Below are positions 8,810-17,419 of a stretch of DNA of 64,000 nucleotides, one piece after another. The stretch's first letter is position 1, and each line of letters opens with the position of its first letter. The stretch lies in NCBI GenBank assembly GCA_023138975.1, contig JAGLON010000023.1, positions 1 through 64,000 on the forward strand, written 5' to 3'. A program made the translations under genes and the position numbers. The notes beneath the pieces were generated by a model. It searched no databases and had not been told where the DNA came from. It worked only from the letters and a program-made list of their open reading frames with translations. The stretch is from Candidatus Zixiibacteriota bacterium. GTDB lineage: Bacteria; Zixibacteria; MSB-5A5; GN15; JAAZOE01.

Positions 8810-8840
8810 GCCCTTTGTCCAGATAGACGAAGGGCTTTCT
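8810..8840 (+). terminator. Hairpin after tRNA-tail copy 4
   Basis: GCCCTTTGTC (8810-8819) pairs with GACGAAGGGC (8826-8835) with one G-T wobble, then TTTCT. It occupies the place of the terminators in copies 1-3 but has a different sequence. Confidence 0.6.
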
Positions 8841-8939
8841 GTATGTGGGGCAAAGAGTTTCATCGGTAAAAGTGCCCTCATAACCGGAGGGGAAGGGAAA
8901 CAACCCTTCCCGCATCCGACTTCCCCCAGGCATCCCCCA

Positions 8940-11816
8940 TTAGGGACAACAGTTTAAGAGTGCGTGATCTCGAAAGATGTAGTTTATGAGCCCCACGACA
9001 TCGCCCATATTTACATGCCCATCGCAGTTGATATCAGCATGCCCCATATTCACCGGAGGAGATCCTCCAAAAAAAGTGTATTGTATCAGATAAATAGCAT
9101 CTCCCAAATTGACGTTTCCATCATCATTAGCATCACCGCAATAAACATCAACACCGATATCTTTGAGCGCCTGTAATAAAACCCGGTAATTCTCAGGGCT
9201 TCTCATTAGTGTTAAGGGGAAATTAAGGAGAACAAATTTATAATCCTCACCCAGATATCGAATACCGTTTATCTGCCCGGAGTTAATCGTATCTGGTACG
9301 GATGATTCATAAGTAAAGAGCGGTTCGGCATCCTCACGCGGGAATAAAAACCCCGTTGCCGGTAAGAAGTCTACAAAAATATCCTGTGGAACCAGTTTGG
9401 TCATATCTGCAGTAAGTGAGTCGTATTCAGAGTTAAGTGAAACACAACCAGCCAAATCACCGTGAACACCAAGTCCATCATACACAAAGTTTCGACTGAC
9501 ACAACTGTCCATCTTGAAAATATCATACTCGATATCTCCGGGGCTATATCTATATGTTTTATCCGTAGTACCCTCAAAACCAGCATTTGAAGCTGTAATG
9601 ATAACACTCCCGCCGTTTTGCATGAAGAGTGCGATTGAATCAAGGCGGACTTCAGAAATAGGTGATTTGATACTCGAACTACGACCTTCGAGAATAACAA
9701 CAAGATGAGAGTAGTCGGCCATTTTCTTGAACGTGCATGCTTCATACCCATCTGCCATTGTCTGGTGCAATTCTGCCGGTAAACGCGATGCAACTTGCGT
9801 ATACAGCTCCATGAATTCATTAGTATTAAACGGCATCTGAGCCGAGCTACTCATAGCACTGCTATGATCGATAAACAGCACACCCTTATCCATAGCCATG
9901 GGGATTTCAGAGACAATTTCAGAGGGCAACGATTCATTGCCGAAGAAGTTATTTGCCACTATGTAGTAGTTATATTTGACTCCGGATTCGGTTGTAACAT
10001 CAATAAAGTAATCCTGAGCCGTTGAGTCTAACTTCTCAAACTCACCGTTCCAGGTGGATCTGTAAACCAAATAGTATTCAATATCCGAATCCGAATTCCA
10101 ATCCCACTGAACCGCTATATTTAACCCCTGTACTATGGATTCTACACCAGTTACAGTATGAGGAGTATTCGGGACAAGGCTCACAATATCTGATAAAACT
10201 GATTCTTGTCCGATATCATTTACTATCGTGACCGCAAATTCATGGAGATGTAGAGGCATCGTTATGGGAATTGTATTAGACGTATTGGCAATAGGCGATA
10301 GATTCACCTTGTACCAAACATTGTCTCCCTCGGTGTCACGGTAATAGATATTATATCCGGCTAAATCCGGACGGGCACTGGCATACCAGGATAAATCAAC
10401 AAAGGTATCGTCGAAAGCCGTAATTGCCAACCCCACCGGCAGTCCGGGATTGGCCAGTGTATAACCGGACTGATAAACCTCCTCGGCTCGCTTGTGATGC
10501 AGGAGTAACTCGGAAAAGTCCAGCGTCTGATAGTAGGCAGTTGGATTGTCGGCATCGAAATAATCGTTGAAATCTGAGCCGTTGACATGCAGATTATCCC
10601 CGGCGACTAATGCCACCGTAAAAGTAACCGATTCTCCCGCAGGCACATCAAACGGACCACACGACAGTAAAAACCGAGTATCGTAGCCATCGGAAAAATC
10701 ATTAGCCATATTTGGCAACGGTGGTGGCAGCCACCCCTCAGCAGAATGATCGATTGCCGTAAACAGTTGATCATAATCAACTTCGGGATGAGAGAGTAAA
10801 AAGTATCGATCGGCATCAGAGCCCGCAGTACCAAGCGCACCATTGGTGAATTCATAAAACGGATCTTCTGGGGTTCCCAGTCGCCGGGGTCCAAAATCAA
10901 GGGAGAGTGAACCATTCGAAATCCACCAGTTGAAATTTGCATTATCAACATCAAAATCAGCCCCAAGTATTCGAAGAGATATCGCACCCCTAGGCGAAGT
11001 TTCACCCCATTGCAGCATCTCTGTTTCAGGATCACCGTCGTTATCAAAACTATAAGCGATAAAAGCTCTACTTGACGGGTCATTTTCGTCCAAGAGTGTA
11101 TCGAGTAATCCGGAACAATCGTCTTGATAGCCTTCGGTAGAAGACAAGTGAAAGACATCTGCATCAAGCAAAATTCCCACCCATCCGTCAGTTATACTTT
11201 CATCACCAACATTAGTTACCGTGTAATCGACTAATATAAAATCATCAAAAAGTGTATCTGCCCAGCTATAAGATTTCTGAGTTATTTCAAGATTCAATGG
11301 TGTATGCTCATATACTTCATACATCTTATCGGTAATGACAGTTACGAATTCATCGTCAGCAAAATCTCCGGTGCGGTGTGTTCCGCCAACATCTGGATTA
11401 TTCGGAAACATCTCCTGATTATACGGAGACATCTCCTGCGGTCCCGCCCATCCGTCATGCATAGTCGATACCAACGTATCATTGTTCACAATTCCACCAA
11501 CCCAGATTCCCCCCATAAAAATATATTCAATCTGACTATTGGCTGGGTAAGTCGTAAAGTTCAGGGTATCACCTGACTCTGGATCTATTGCGGGACTTCC
11601 AGAAAATCCCAATGAATAGAACCCGTCATAAAACGGAGTATATAATTTCCCCGCATCATGCACAGCGACATGCCGAAGATCATCCGGCATTATAACTGCT
11701 TGTGTATCAATGGCTGATAAGCTTTTGTTCTCGACATCTAATCCTCGCGACAATACGCTTCCACTAAGGATCAGACAGAGAGATAGAATAAGAAAAAGGG
11801 TTTGACAGCATCTCAT
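8940..11816 (-). CDS. Large secreted protein with fibronectin-III-like and dockerin-like modules
   Basis: 958 residues with a signal peptide (MRCCQTLFLILSLCLILSG). The N-terminal 440 residues (FYSLGFSGSPAID, YIFMGGIWVGGI, DGWVGILLDADVF) resemble uncharacterised FCB secreted proteins. Two fibronectin-III-like modules follow (about 455-645: DLAGYNIYYRDTEGDN, SDIEYYLVYRS). A region of about 240 residues contains HLVVILEGRSS and LFMQNGGSVIITASN, a pattern suggesting a GATase1-like alpha/beta fold (uncertain). The C-terminus (about 890-958) is a two-repeat dockerin-like module (CGDANDDGNVNLGDAIYLI, then INCDGHVNMGDVVGLINYIF). AAGGAGGG precedes the ATG. It converges with the C25 gene and diverges from the HYR protein. 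The specific function is unknown; an extracellular role is inferred. Confidence 0.85.
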   Translation of the reverse strand: MRCCQTLFLILSLCLILSGSVLSRGLDVENKSLSAIDTQAVIMPDDLRHVAVHDAGKLYTPFYDGFYSLGFSGSPAIDPESGDTLNFTTYPANSQIEYIFMGGIWVGGIVNNDTLVSTMHDGWAGPQEMSPYNQEMFPNNPDVGGTHRTGDFADDEFVTVITDKMYEVYEHTPLNLEITQKSYSWADTLFDDFILVDYTVTNVGDESITDGWVGILLDADVFHLSSTEGYQDDCSGLLDTLLDENDPSSRAFIAYSFDNDGDPETEMLQWGETSPRGAISLRILGADFDVDNANFNWWISNGSLSLDFGPRRLGTPEDPFYEFTNGALGTAGSDADRYFLLSHPEVDYDQLFTAIDHSAEGWLPPPLPNMANDFSDGYDTRFLLSCGPFDVPAGESVTFTVALVAGDNLHVNGSDFNDYFDADNPTAYYQTLDFSELLLHHKRAEEVYQSGYTLANPGLPVGLAITAFDDTFVDLSWYASARPDLAGYNIYYRDTEGDNVWYKVNLSPIANTSNTIPITMPLHLHEFAVTIVNDIGQESVLSDIVSLVPNTPHTVTGVESIVQGLNIAVQWDWNSDSDIEYYLVYRSTWNGEFEKLDSTAQDYFIDVTTESGVKYNYYIVANNFFGNESLPSEIVSEIPMAMDKGVLFIDHSSAMSSSAQMPFNTNEFMELYTQVASRLPAELHQTMADGYEACTFKKMADYSHLVVILEGRSSSIKSPISEVRLDSIALFMQNGGSVIITASNAGFEGTTDKTYRYSPGDIEYDIFKMDSCVSRNFVYDGLGVHGDLAGCVSLNSEYDSLTADMTKLVPQDIFVDFLPATGFLFPREDAEPLFTYESSVPDTINSGQINGIRYLGEDYKFVLLNFPLTLMRSPENYRVLLQALKDIGVDVYCGDANDDGNVNLGDAIYLIQYTFFGGSPPVNMGHADINCDGHVNMGDVVGLINYIFRDHALLNCCP

Positions 11817-12222
11817 AACGCCCTCCTTGCATTATTGTGCGATAGAATTTTCCCCTGATGTGCGTTAAAGTGATATCTCTATCGCTCCGTTACGCTCAGA
11901 CATGTCAAAGTATATAAGAATTATACCCAGCATGCGTGTTATTGATTCAATTTTCTACTTGAGGGGTCCTTTGCCGTATATGTAGGACGCATGTGAAGTA
12001 TAATTGTTTAAATGATTTTATATTACCTCAAATTATATTTTTAGTGCAGCATTTACTAACTAAGAAAGTAAATTCGAAACTATACTACCTAAATATAAGC
12101 ACCGATTTCCCGATTAAGTATATATTGACGGTAGCCAAGCGGTGTCTTGGCAATTGGTTGACCGCAATAAAGAAATTCTTTATATTATAAGTATCTGAGA
12201 AACCGCTATCTCAGGAGAGCAC
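11817..12222. other. Divergent intergenic region
   Basis: About 400 AT-rich bases between divergently transcribed dockerin-protein genes. The right half holds a strong promoter candidate for the HYR protein (12158-12186). A weak GTCCT/AGGAC hairpin lies near 11967-11988. Nothing coding is supported. Confidence 0.5.
12158..12186 (+). promoter_or_regulatory. Sigma70-type promoter for the HYR-repeat gene
   Basis: TTGACC (12158-12163), a 17-base spacer and TATATT (12181-12186), placing a start about 30 bases before the GTG codon at 12223. Both boxes and the spacing are close to the sigma70 consensus. Confidence 0.65.
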
Positions 12223-14598
12223 GTGAAAAACGCGTTATGCATCATTGGGTTATTTCTTCTTTTCGTCTCTCTCTTACAGGCATCTCCAGCTGTAAGAATA
12301 GACCGAATCAGTACAACCGGAAACGGACAGTTGCTTCAGATTCCTATCTATTTTGAAAATGAATTCGGAATACAATCGGGTGGTTTTGATTTTACAATTC
12401 AAATGCCGGATTACCTCAGTATAGATTCAATTTCCATGGGTCAGCTTATTCGCGACTGTGACTGGGAATTATTCACTACCAGTTATATGGGCGAGAACCG
12501 ATACCGGATTACTGCTATAGCCGAAACAAATAACGGCTCATCTCATCCCTCCTGTTACGCCGATAGTTCCGGTGAGCTGGCACTGCTGACTGTAAGCACA
12601 ACGGAAACATTCGGTATCTGTACCTTTTTACCTATCAAATGGATCTGGCAGGATTGCGGTGACAATGGAATTTCCACGATTTCAGGAGATACCCTGTATG
12701 CCTCTCTTGAAGTATATGATTTCGATGGGTATGCCGACATCGCGATTGCCAAAGACACTGTTTTCCCTACGATTTATGGTGCTCCGGATAGTTGCCTTCC
12801 CGATTCCCGGATGTTGGATTTTTATAATGGAGGCGTCTGGATAGTAAAAAACGATTTTGTTGATCCAGTGATAATCTGCCCCAGCGATACGACTCTTTAT
12901 AGCGACCATAATCAATGCGGCGCGGTAGTAGAATTTGAATTAGACGGTTGGGATGATTGCGGAGATGTTCTACTGTCAAGCAGTCCCTCTAGCGGATCCC
13001 TTTTCCAGATCGGTACTTCACGGGTATTCTGTCTCGCACGAGATATCAGCGGCAACGTAGATACCTGTTCTTTCTCCGTTACGGTTATTGACAATCAACC
13101 TCCGGAGATAATCTGCCTCGCCGATACGATTGTTGAAAGTCGACCGGGACAATGCTCGGCAATTGTGCAATTTTATCCTGAAATTATTGACAACTGCCCC
13201 AATACATATATTTGGTGTTCACCTCCCTCAGGATATAGTTATCCTATCGGGAATACCGAAGTGCTCTGTATCGCCACCGATTTGGCCGGCCTGACGGATT
13301 CATGCCGTTTTACTGTTACCGTTATCGATGCCGAGCCGCCTGTAATAACCTGCCCGACAGATATTCAACTCCCAATGGAACAGGATATGTGCGGAGCGAT
13401 GCTGGAATACGAACCGGAGATTACCGATAACTGTCCGGGAGTTTCCTATGAAATGATTCCCCCGGGAGGAACCGTTCTGCCAATCGGTAATAATACGGTA
13501 TTAGTTGCCGCGATAGATGCTTCCGGACTAACCGACAGTTGTTTTTTCAGCGTGACTGTAGAAGACAGTCAGGCTCCAGTCATTGACTGCCTCGACGATA
13601 TTATAATAAGTAATGATTCCGGAACCTGTGAGGCAACCGCTGTTTATACTCCGACAGCATCAGATAATTGTGGAAGCGTAACAATATCATGCATCCCTCC
13701 CAGCGGTTCGGTATTCCCTGTCGGGAGCACTCCGGTACAGTGTGTTGCCGTTGACTCATCGGGACATGCCGACACTTGCCTGTTCAATATTATTGTCTCC
13801 GATAACGACCCTCCGGTAATGACTCTGCCGGAATTTGTTTATTCGGCCAACGCTCCCGGAGAATGCGGAGCCTATGTTGAGTTTTCTATTCCCACCGAGG
13901 ATAATTGCGGAGAGGCATCGGTTATAACCTCTCCCGAATCAGGTTCCTTTTTTGTTCCGGGAGAAAGCTATGTCGATGTTATTGCCACTGATGAATCAGG
14001 TAACAGTGATACCGGCCAGTTTTTAGTCTTTGTTTTCGACAACGAGTCTCCTACGGTTTCATGCCCTGAAAACATCTCAGCCATTAGTGACAGCGGATTT
14101 TACGGGGCACATATTAATTTCTCATATAGCGGGCAGGATAACTGCGATTCAATCTATACTTACAGTGAACCAGAAAGTGGCAGTTTGTTTCCTGCCGGGC
14201 CAACGGAAGTTGCCGTAATCGCAGTCGATGATTCTAACAACCGCGACACCTGTTATTTCACAGTCGATATTACTTTGGATGATTCTGATAATGACAGCAT
14301 CCCTGACTGGGACGATAACTGTCCCGTAGATTATAATCCGGATCAGGCCGACAGTGATTTGGATGGTATTGGTGATATATGTGACTGGAGTCATGGCGAC
14401 GCCAACGGCGACGATGAGTTGAACATCGGTGATGCGGTCTTTATCATATCCTATGCTTTCAAGGGCGGTCCAGCACCTGAACCAGAACCTTCCGGCGATG
14501 CCAATTGCGACGGTGAAGCCAACATTGGCGATGCGGTGCACCTGATAAATTATATCTTCCGAGGCGGCCCGGCACCCGACTGCGGTGACGGACATTGA
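12223..14598 (+). CDS. Secreted HYR-repeat protein with cohesin-like N-terminus and dockerin-like C-terminus
   Basis: 791 residues, starting with GTG behind AGGAGAG. Signal peptide MKNALCIIGLFLLFVSLLQA. Residues about 22-195 form a cohesin-like module (GGFDFTIQMPDYLSIDSIS, CDWELF, AETNNGSSHPSC, ILWQDCGDN-type segment, SGDTLYASLEVYD). The same landmarks recur near the C-terminus of the giant protein at 49804-59403. Six HYR (hyalin) repeats of about 80 residues follow, each with P.I.CP.D.......C.A.V and DNC, ending F.VTV.D. A TSP3 segment (DSDLDGIGDIC) and a two-repeat dockerin-like module ([20 protein letters not shown]) end the protein. HYR modules are immunoglobulin-like adhesion domains. 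A surface or matrix role is inferred. Carrying both cohesin-like and dockerin-like modules could allow self-association. Confidence 0.85.
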   Translation: MKNALCIIGLFLLFVSLLQASPAVRIDRISTTGNGQLLQIPIYFENEFGIQSGGFDFTIQMPDYLSIDSISMGQLIRDCDWELFTTSYMGENRYRITAIAETNNGSSHPSCYADSSGELALLTVSTTETFGICTFLPIKWIWQDCGDNGISTISGDTLYASLEVYDFDGYADIAIAKDTVFPTIYGAPDSCLPDSRMLDFYNGGVWIVKNDFVDPVIICPSDTTLYSDHNQCGAVVEFELDGWDDCGDVLLSSSPSSGSLFQIGTSRVFCLARDISGNVDTCSFSVTVIDNQPPEIICLADTIVESRPGQCSAIVQFYPEIIDNCPNTYIWCSPPSGYSYPIGNTEVLCIATDLAGLTDSCRFTVTVIDAEPPVITCPTDIQLPMEQDMCGAMLEYEPEITDNCPGVSYEMIPPGGTVLPIGNNTVLVAAIDASGLTDSCFFSVTVEDSQAPVIDCLDDIIISNDSGTCEATAVYTPTASDNCGSVTISCIPPSGSVFPVGSTPVQCVAVDSSGHADTCLFNIIVSDNDPPVMTLPEFVYSANAPGECGAYVEFSIPTEDNCGEASVITSPESGSFFVPGESYVDVIATDESGNSDTGQFLVFVFDNESPTVSCPENISAISDSGFYGAHINFSYSGQDNCDSIYTYSEPESGSLFPAGPTEVAVIAVDDSNNRDTCYFTVDITLDDSDNDSIPDWDDNCPVDYNPDQADSDLDGIGDICDWSHGDANGDDELNIGDAVFIISYAFKGGPAPEPEPSGDANCDGEANIGDAVHLINYIFRGGPAPDCGDGH

Positions 14599-15459
14599 TG
14601 TCAATATCAAAATTGCCCACCTACTCTCTCAGTTCAATACCAGGCTATGATCCACGCAATGGGTAAGTTTTAGCCTACGGACTAATGGGGTTCGTATAGT
14701 GTACACCTTTCGTCATACCCGCGCACGCGGGTATCCATACCCAAGCAAAATCATACTCCGCATGGCCCCCTGCTTTCGCAGGGGAGACACTTTTCAAGGT
14801 TTTCAAATTGGCATTACCCGTAGGTTTAGAAAATCTTACGAGTGTTAATGAGTTAGATTATCTTAATCCCGCGTTTTAATGCGGGACGACGAGAAAATGG
14901 GTTCACCCGTCTGCGACAAGTACCATGGCGTTTTCCATTAGAAAATGGGTTCGTTTTTCATATTAACATATGTTTTTAAGAGCCACTTCCTCTAACAAAG
15001 AGCGCAAGCGCTAATCAGACAAGAGAATACAGTAGATTGTAATAGATTCCTCCATTTTAGGGTAGCCTCACTTTTTTTCGCTTCCGTGTGATGTATAACA
15101 AGATTACTTTCGGCCGGATTAGCTATATATTCCATAAATATCCTTTCATATTGTCTATATTCTATCGATTAATTCTGATTTAGTGGTATATTGGTAGTGA
15201 AAGTGTATGTCTCTCCCGGTAGGTCAAGATCCCTGCGATCTTGACGATTGCGCGAAGCGCGATAAGTACCTGTCGAAACCACTGGGGTTTCGACCTACGG
15301 ACTCATGAGACCTTTGGTCCAACCCCAGCTGTGCGGGACTAAAGCATTCAGGGTTGGGTTGAGATAAGTCAGTATCGCCTTACCCTGTTTTTTACCTTAG
15401 AACAATCAGCAGGTCAACCTAATACTTCGTACCCAGTGGGTGCGGTTCAGAGTGTCCAC
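14599..15459. repeat. Palindrome-rich intergenic region
   Basis: 860 bp with at least five strong palindromes: TACCCGCGCACGCGGGTA (14716-14733), CCCCTGCTTTCGCAGGGG (14767-14784), TCCCGCGTTTTAATGCGGGA (14866-14885), a GTCAAGATC/GATCTTGAC hairpin (about 15225-15247) and a GTCGAAACC/GGTTTCGAC hairpin (about 15272-15292). GAAAATGGGTTC occurs twice (14892, 14941), and CCTACGGACT twice (about 14674, 15291). These look like REP- or MITE-type dispersed elements. No coding sequence is supported. Confidence 0.65.
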
Positions 15460-16224
15460 TCAGTGACCCTTTATTTGATATTGACCGCTACTATCAATAG
15501 ATATTCGGGGAATTACCTTTAACGAATCAAACGCCTTATAAATCGGCATCAGTTCATCCCAGAAAGATTTGAGCTTAGGCTTATCAGTGGTTAGCCGTTG
15601 TATCAATTGCGAGTTTCCCTTATCGGTCATGCGACAGGGAAATATATAAACCGGGATTTTTGTTTGACCATTGGAGCGGGCATCAACTGCAATTGTGTAG
15701 AGTTCCTTGATAGCCTCATCCCCCAAAGGAATACAGCCAATCGTCACGGCATTGCCGTGAATGAAAATATCACCGCCGGAATCGGGAGCCGATTTGCGGA
15801 TACGGTCTGATTTATTCGGGTAATTAAGACCAAGAGAGAGATGAAAATTACTGGCCGGGTTGTAGCGGTCAATATGATAAACGCCTTCGGGAATTTGTAA
15901 ATCTCCCTGCCGCCGTTTCGGTCCCAGTGTTCCGGAAAAGGCGGTAAACGCATACGTCTTTATTAAAACATAAGTCTCAGCCGTATCGGTTTTGGCCCAG
16001 ACCTCAAGCTCCTTTTCTTCTTTTAGAATGCGAAGGAGTATTTCAAAATCTATATATTCAACACCGGCTTTAGAGAACAGCTCTTTGACAATTTCTAATT
16101 TCTCTTCACGAGCCTGCCTCGGCCGGGGGTACTTCTGCTGTTCATCGACAAAATTCATCGCCATATATTCTCCAATCAGGAGAAACAACAGTACTATCAA
16201 GAATAAGTAAAACTTTAATCTCAT
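15460..16224 (-). CDS. YafK-like murein L,D-transpeptidase (YkuD domain)
   Basis: 254 residues, with an N-terminal membrane anchor or signal (RLKFYLFLIVLLFLLIGEYM). The catalytic motif is HG....TIGCIPLGD: His156 and Cys164 counting from the ATG at 16224. EGVYHIDRYNPAS and LGLNYPNKSD upstream fit the YafK branch of the YkuD fold, which acts on peptidoglycan cross-bridges in the periplasm (family knowledge). I prefer ATG 16224 over the TTG one codon earlier. It begins 17 bases after the stop of the permease at 16241 and is therefore the last gene of a five-gene operon with the ABC system. The link between wall remodelling and the exporter is inference. Confidence 0.85.
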   Translation of the reverse strand: MRLKFYLFLIVLLFLLIGEYMAMNFVDEQQKYPRPRQAREEKLEIVKELFSKAGVEYIDFEILLRILKEEKELEVWAKTDTAETYVLIKTYAFTAFSGTLGPKRRQGDLQIPEGVYHIDRYNPASNFHLSLGLNYPNKSDRIRKSAPDSGGDIFIHGNAVTIGCIPLGDEAIKELYTIAVDARSNGQTKIPVYIFPCRMTDKGNSQLIQRLTTDKPKLKSFWDELMPIYKAFDSLKVIPRISIDSSGQYQIKGH

Positions 16225-16240
16225 CAAACACCGCTATATT

Positions 16241-17404
16241 TTAATTTGACCGAAGCGCCTCGACAATCTTCAAACGCGCCGCTCGCACCGCCGGTAAAAA
16301 ACCGCCCACGACTCCCATTACGATAGAAAACACCAATGCGGAAACCGCAATCTGCGAATTCAGCTTGAACTTAAACGCAATATCGGTAAAGGTGCTCCAG
16401 TTAGTTGTGGACACTTCGACCATTTGCAGCAAGTATGCGCCCACTACTCCCAATATACCGCCAAAGAATGAAATCAGGATGGCTTCGAGTAAAAACGACG
16501 TCAGGATTGCAGAACGCCCGAATCCAAGCGAGCGCAAAGTGCCAATCTCTTTGGTGCGGTTTGCGACGGCGGCATACATCGTAATCATGGCTCCAACAAT
16601 CGCGCCGAAACTGAAAATGATACTAATGATATATCCGGTTATTCCCATGAACGATGAAAATATTTGCGATTGATCTTCGTAATACTGTTTTTCCTTTTTA
16701 ACATCCAGAGGCAACCTGGGATCACCTTCAACCTTAGCCCTGAGACTGGCAAACTGAATGGTATCTGAGATTTTCATAGTCAGCGAAGAATATATCGGGC
16801 GACGGAAGGCATCCGACATCTGCTGACGCTCACCCCACACTTCTGATTCAAAACCCGACCCCTCGCTTTCAAAAACACCGACAATAGTCCAATCGCGGGC
16901 GCCAAAACGAACCGTCTCGCCTACACCGCAACCCTCGAATTTTTCAGCGATTTTTATACCCGCTATAATTTCCGAACCGGGGTCGGTCCACATTCGCCCC
17001 TGTGTAATTTTCACATGCGACCGTATTTCAAATGATTTATCTGTAACACCTCGAACGGTAATATTGCCCGCTTCGCCACTACTGCGGGTCGGAACCGTAA
17101 TAAGCACGACCGTTTCATTGGTCATAAGCGGCGAGCCATCGGAAGCCTTGGCGATTTCGGGAAAGGTGCTGACAATCTGCCCTTGCTCGTAATTTATTAT
17201 AGACATCATCTCTGCTTGAGAAGCCTTGCGAATCATAATCACATTATCATCGCCACCAGTCGCGACTAATGTTTCTTTCATGCCGTTAGTCAACATCTGT
17301 GACGCGGCAAACACAAAAACCACCAGAGCAATACCAAAAATGGTCAAAGACGAGGTGATTTTGCGATTCGTAATATTGCGTAATGTATAACTTGGGGGAA
17401 TCAT
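16241..17404 (-). CDS. ABC transporter permease, FtsX/MacB type (second permease)
   Basis: 387 residues. One N-terminal transmembrane helix (TSSLTIFGIALVVFVFAAS), a periplasmic MacB-like domain of about 220 residues (VIMIRKASQAEMMS to the ATG-distal MSDAF region), then three C-terminal helices with the FtsX signature (AAVANRTKEIGTLRSLGFGR; GFLPAVRAARLKIVEALR). ATG 17404 is preceded by GAGGA at good spacing; a TTG two codons upstream is less likely. It follows the other permease by 15 bases, and both probably form a heterodimer driven by the ATPase at 18577. A mechanotransmission or lipoprotein-release role is possible; the substrate is unknown. Confidence 0.88.
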   Translation of the reverse strand: MIPPSYTLRNITNRKITSSLTIFGIALVVFVFAASQMLTNGMKETLVATGGDDNVIMIRKASQAEMMSIINYEQGQIVSTFPEIAKASDGSPLMTNETVVLITVPTRSSGEAGNITVRGVTDKSFEIRSHVKITQGRMWTDPGSEIIAGIKIAEKFEGCGVGETVRFGARDWTIVGVFESEGSGFESEVWGERQQMSDAFRRPIYSSLTMKISDTIQFASLRAKVEGDPRLPLDVKKEKQYYEDQSQIFSSFMGITGYIISIIFSFGAIVGAMITMYAAVANRTKEIGTLRSLGFGRSAILTSFLLEAILISFFGGILGVVGAYLLQMVEVSTTNWSTFTDIAFKFKLNSQIAVSALVFSIVMGVVGGFLPAVRAARLKIVEALRSN

Positions 17405-17419
17405 TATCAAATCCTCATC

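Larger units (their letters stand above)
8622..8939. other. Intergenic region with terminator and tRNA-tail copy 4
   Basis: About 318 bp between converging genes. It holds the terminator of the C25 gene (8651-8679), tRNA-tail copy 4 (8764-8799) and a second hairpin (8810-8840). I see no coding sequence. Confidence 0.6.

Noticed and set aside
2671-8840. Tails at 2671, 5613 and 8764 considered as integron attC sites
   Set aside because: GTTGCGA does not fit the GTTRRRY core and the paired R/L boxes of attC are missing. Similarity to the tRNA-Asn T arm explains them better.
1-8940. Intact mobile element at the tRNA hotspot
   Set aside because: No integrase, transposase, relaxase or phage gene is visible in this part of the window; only the tails and cargo-like genes remain.
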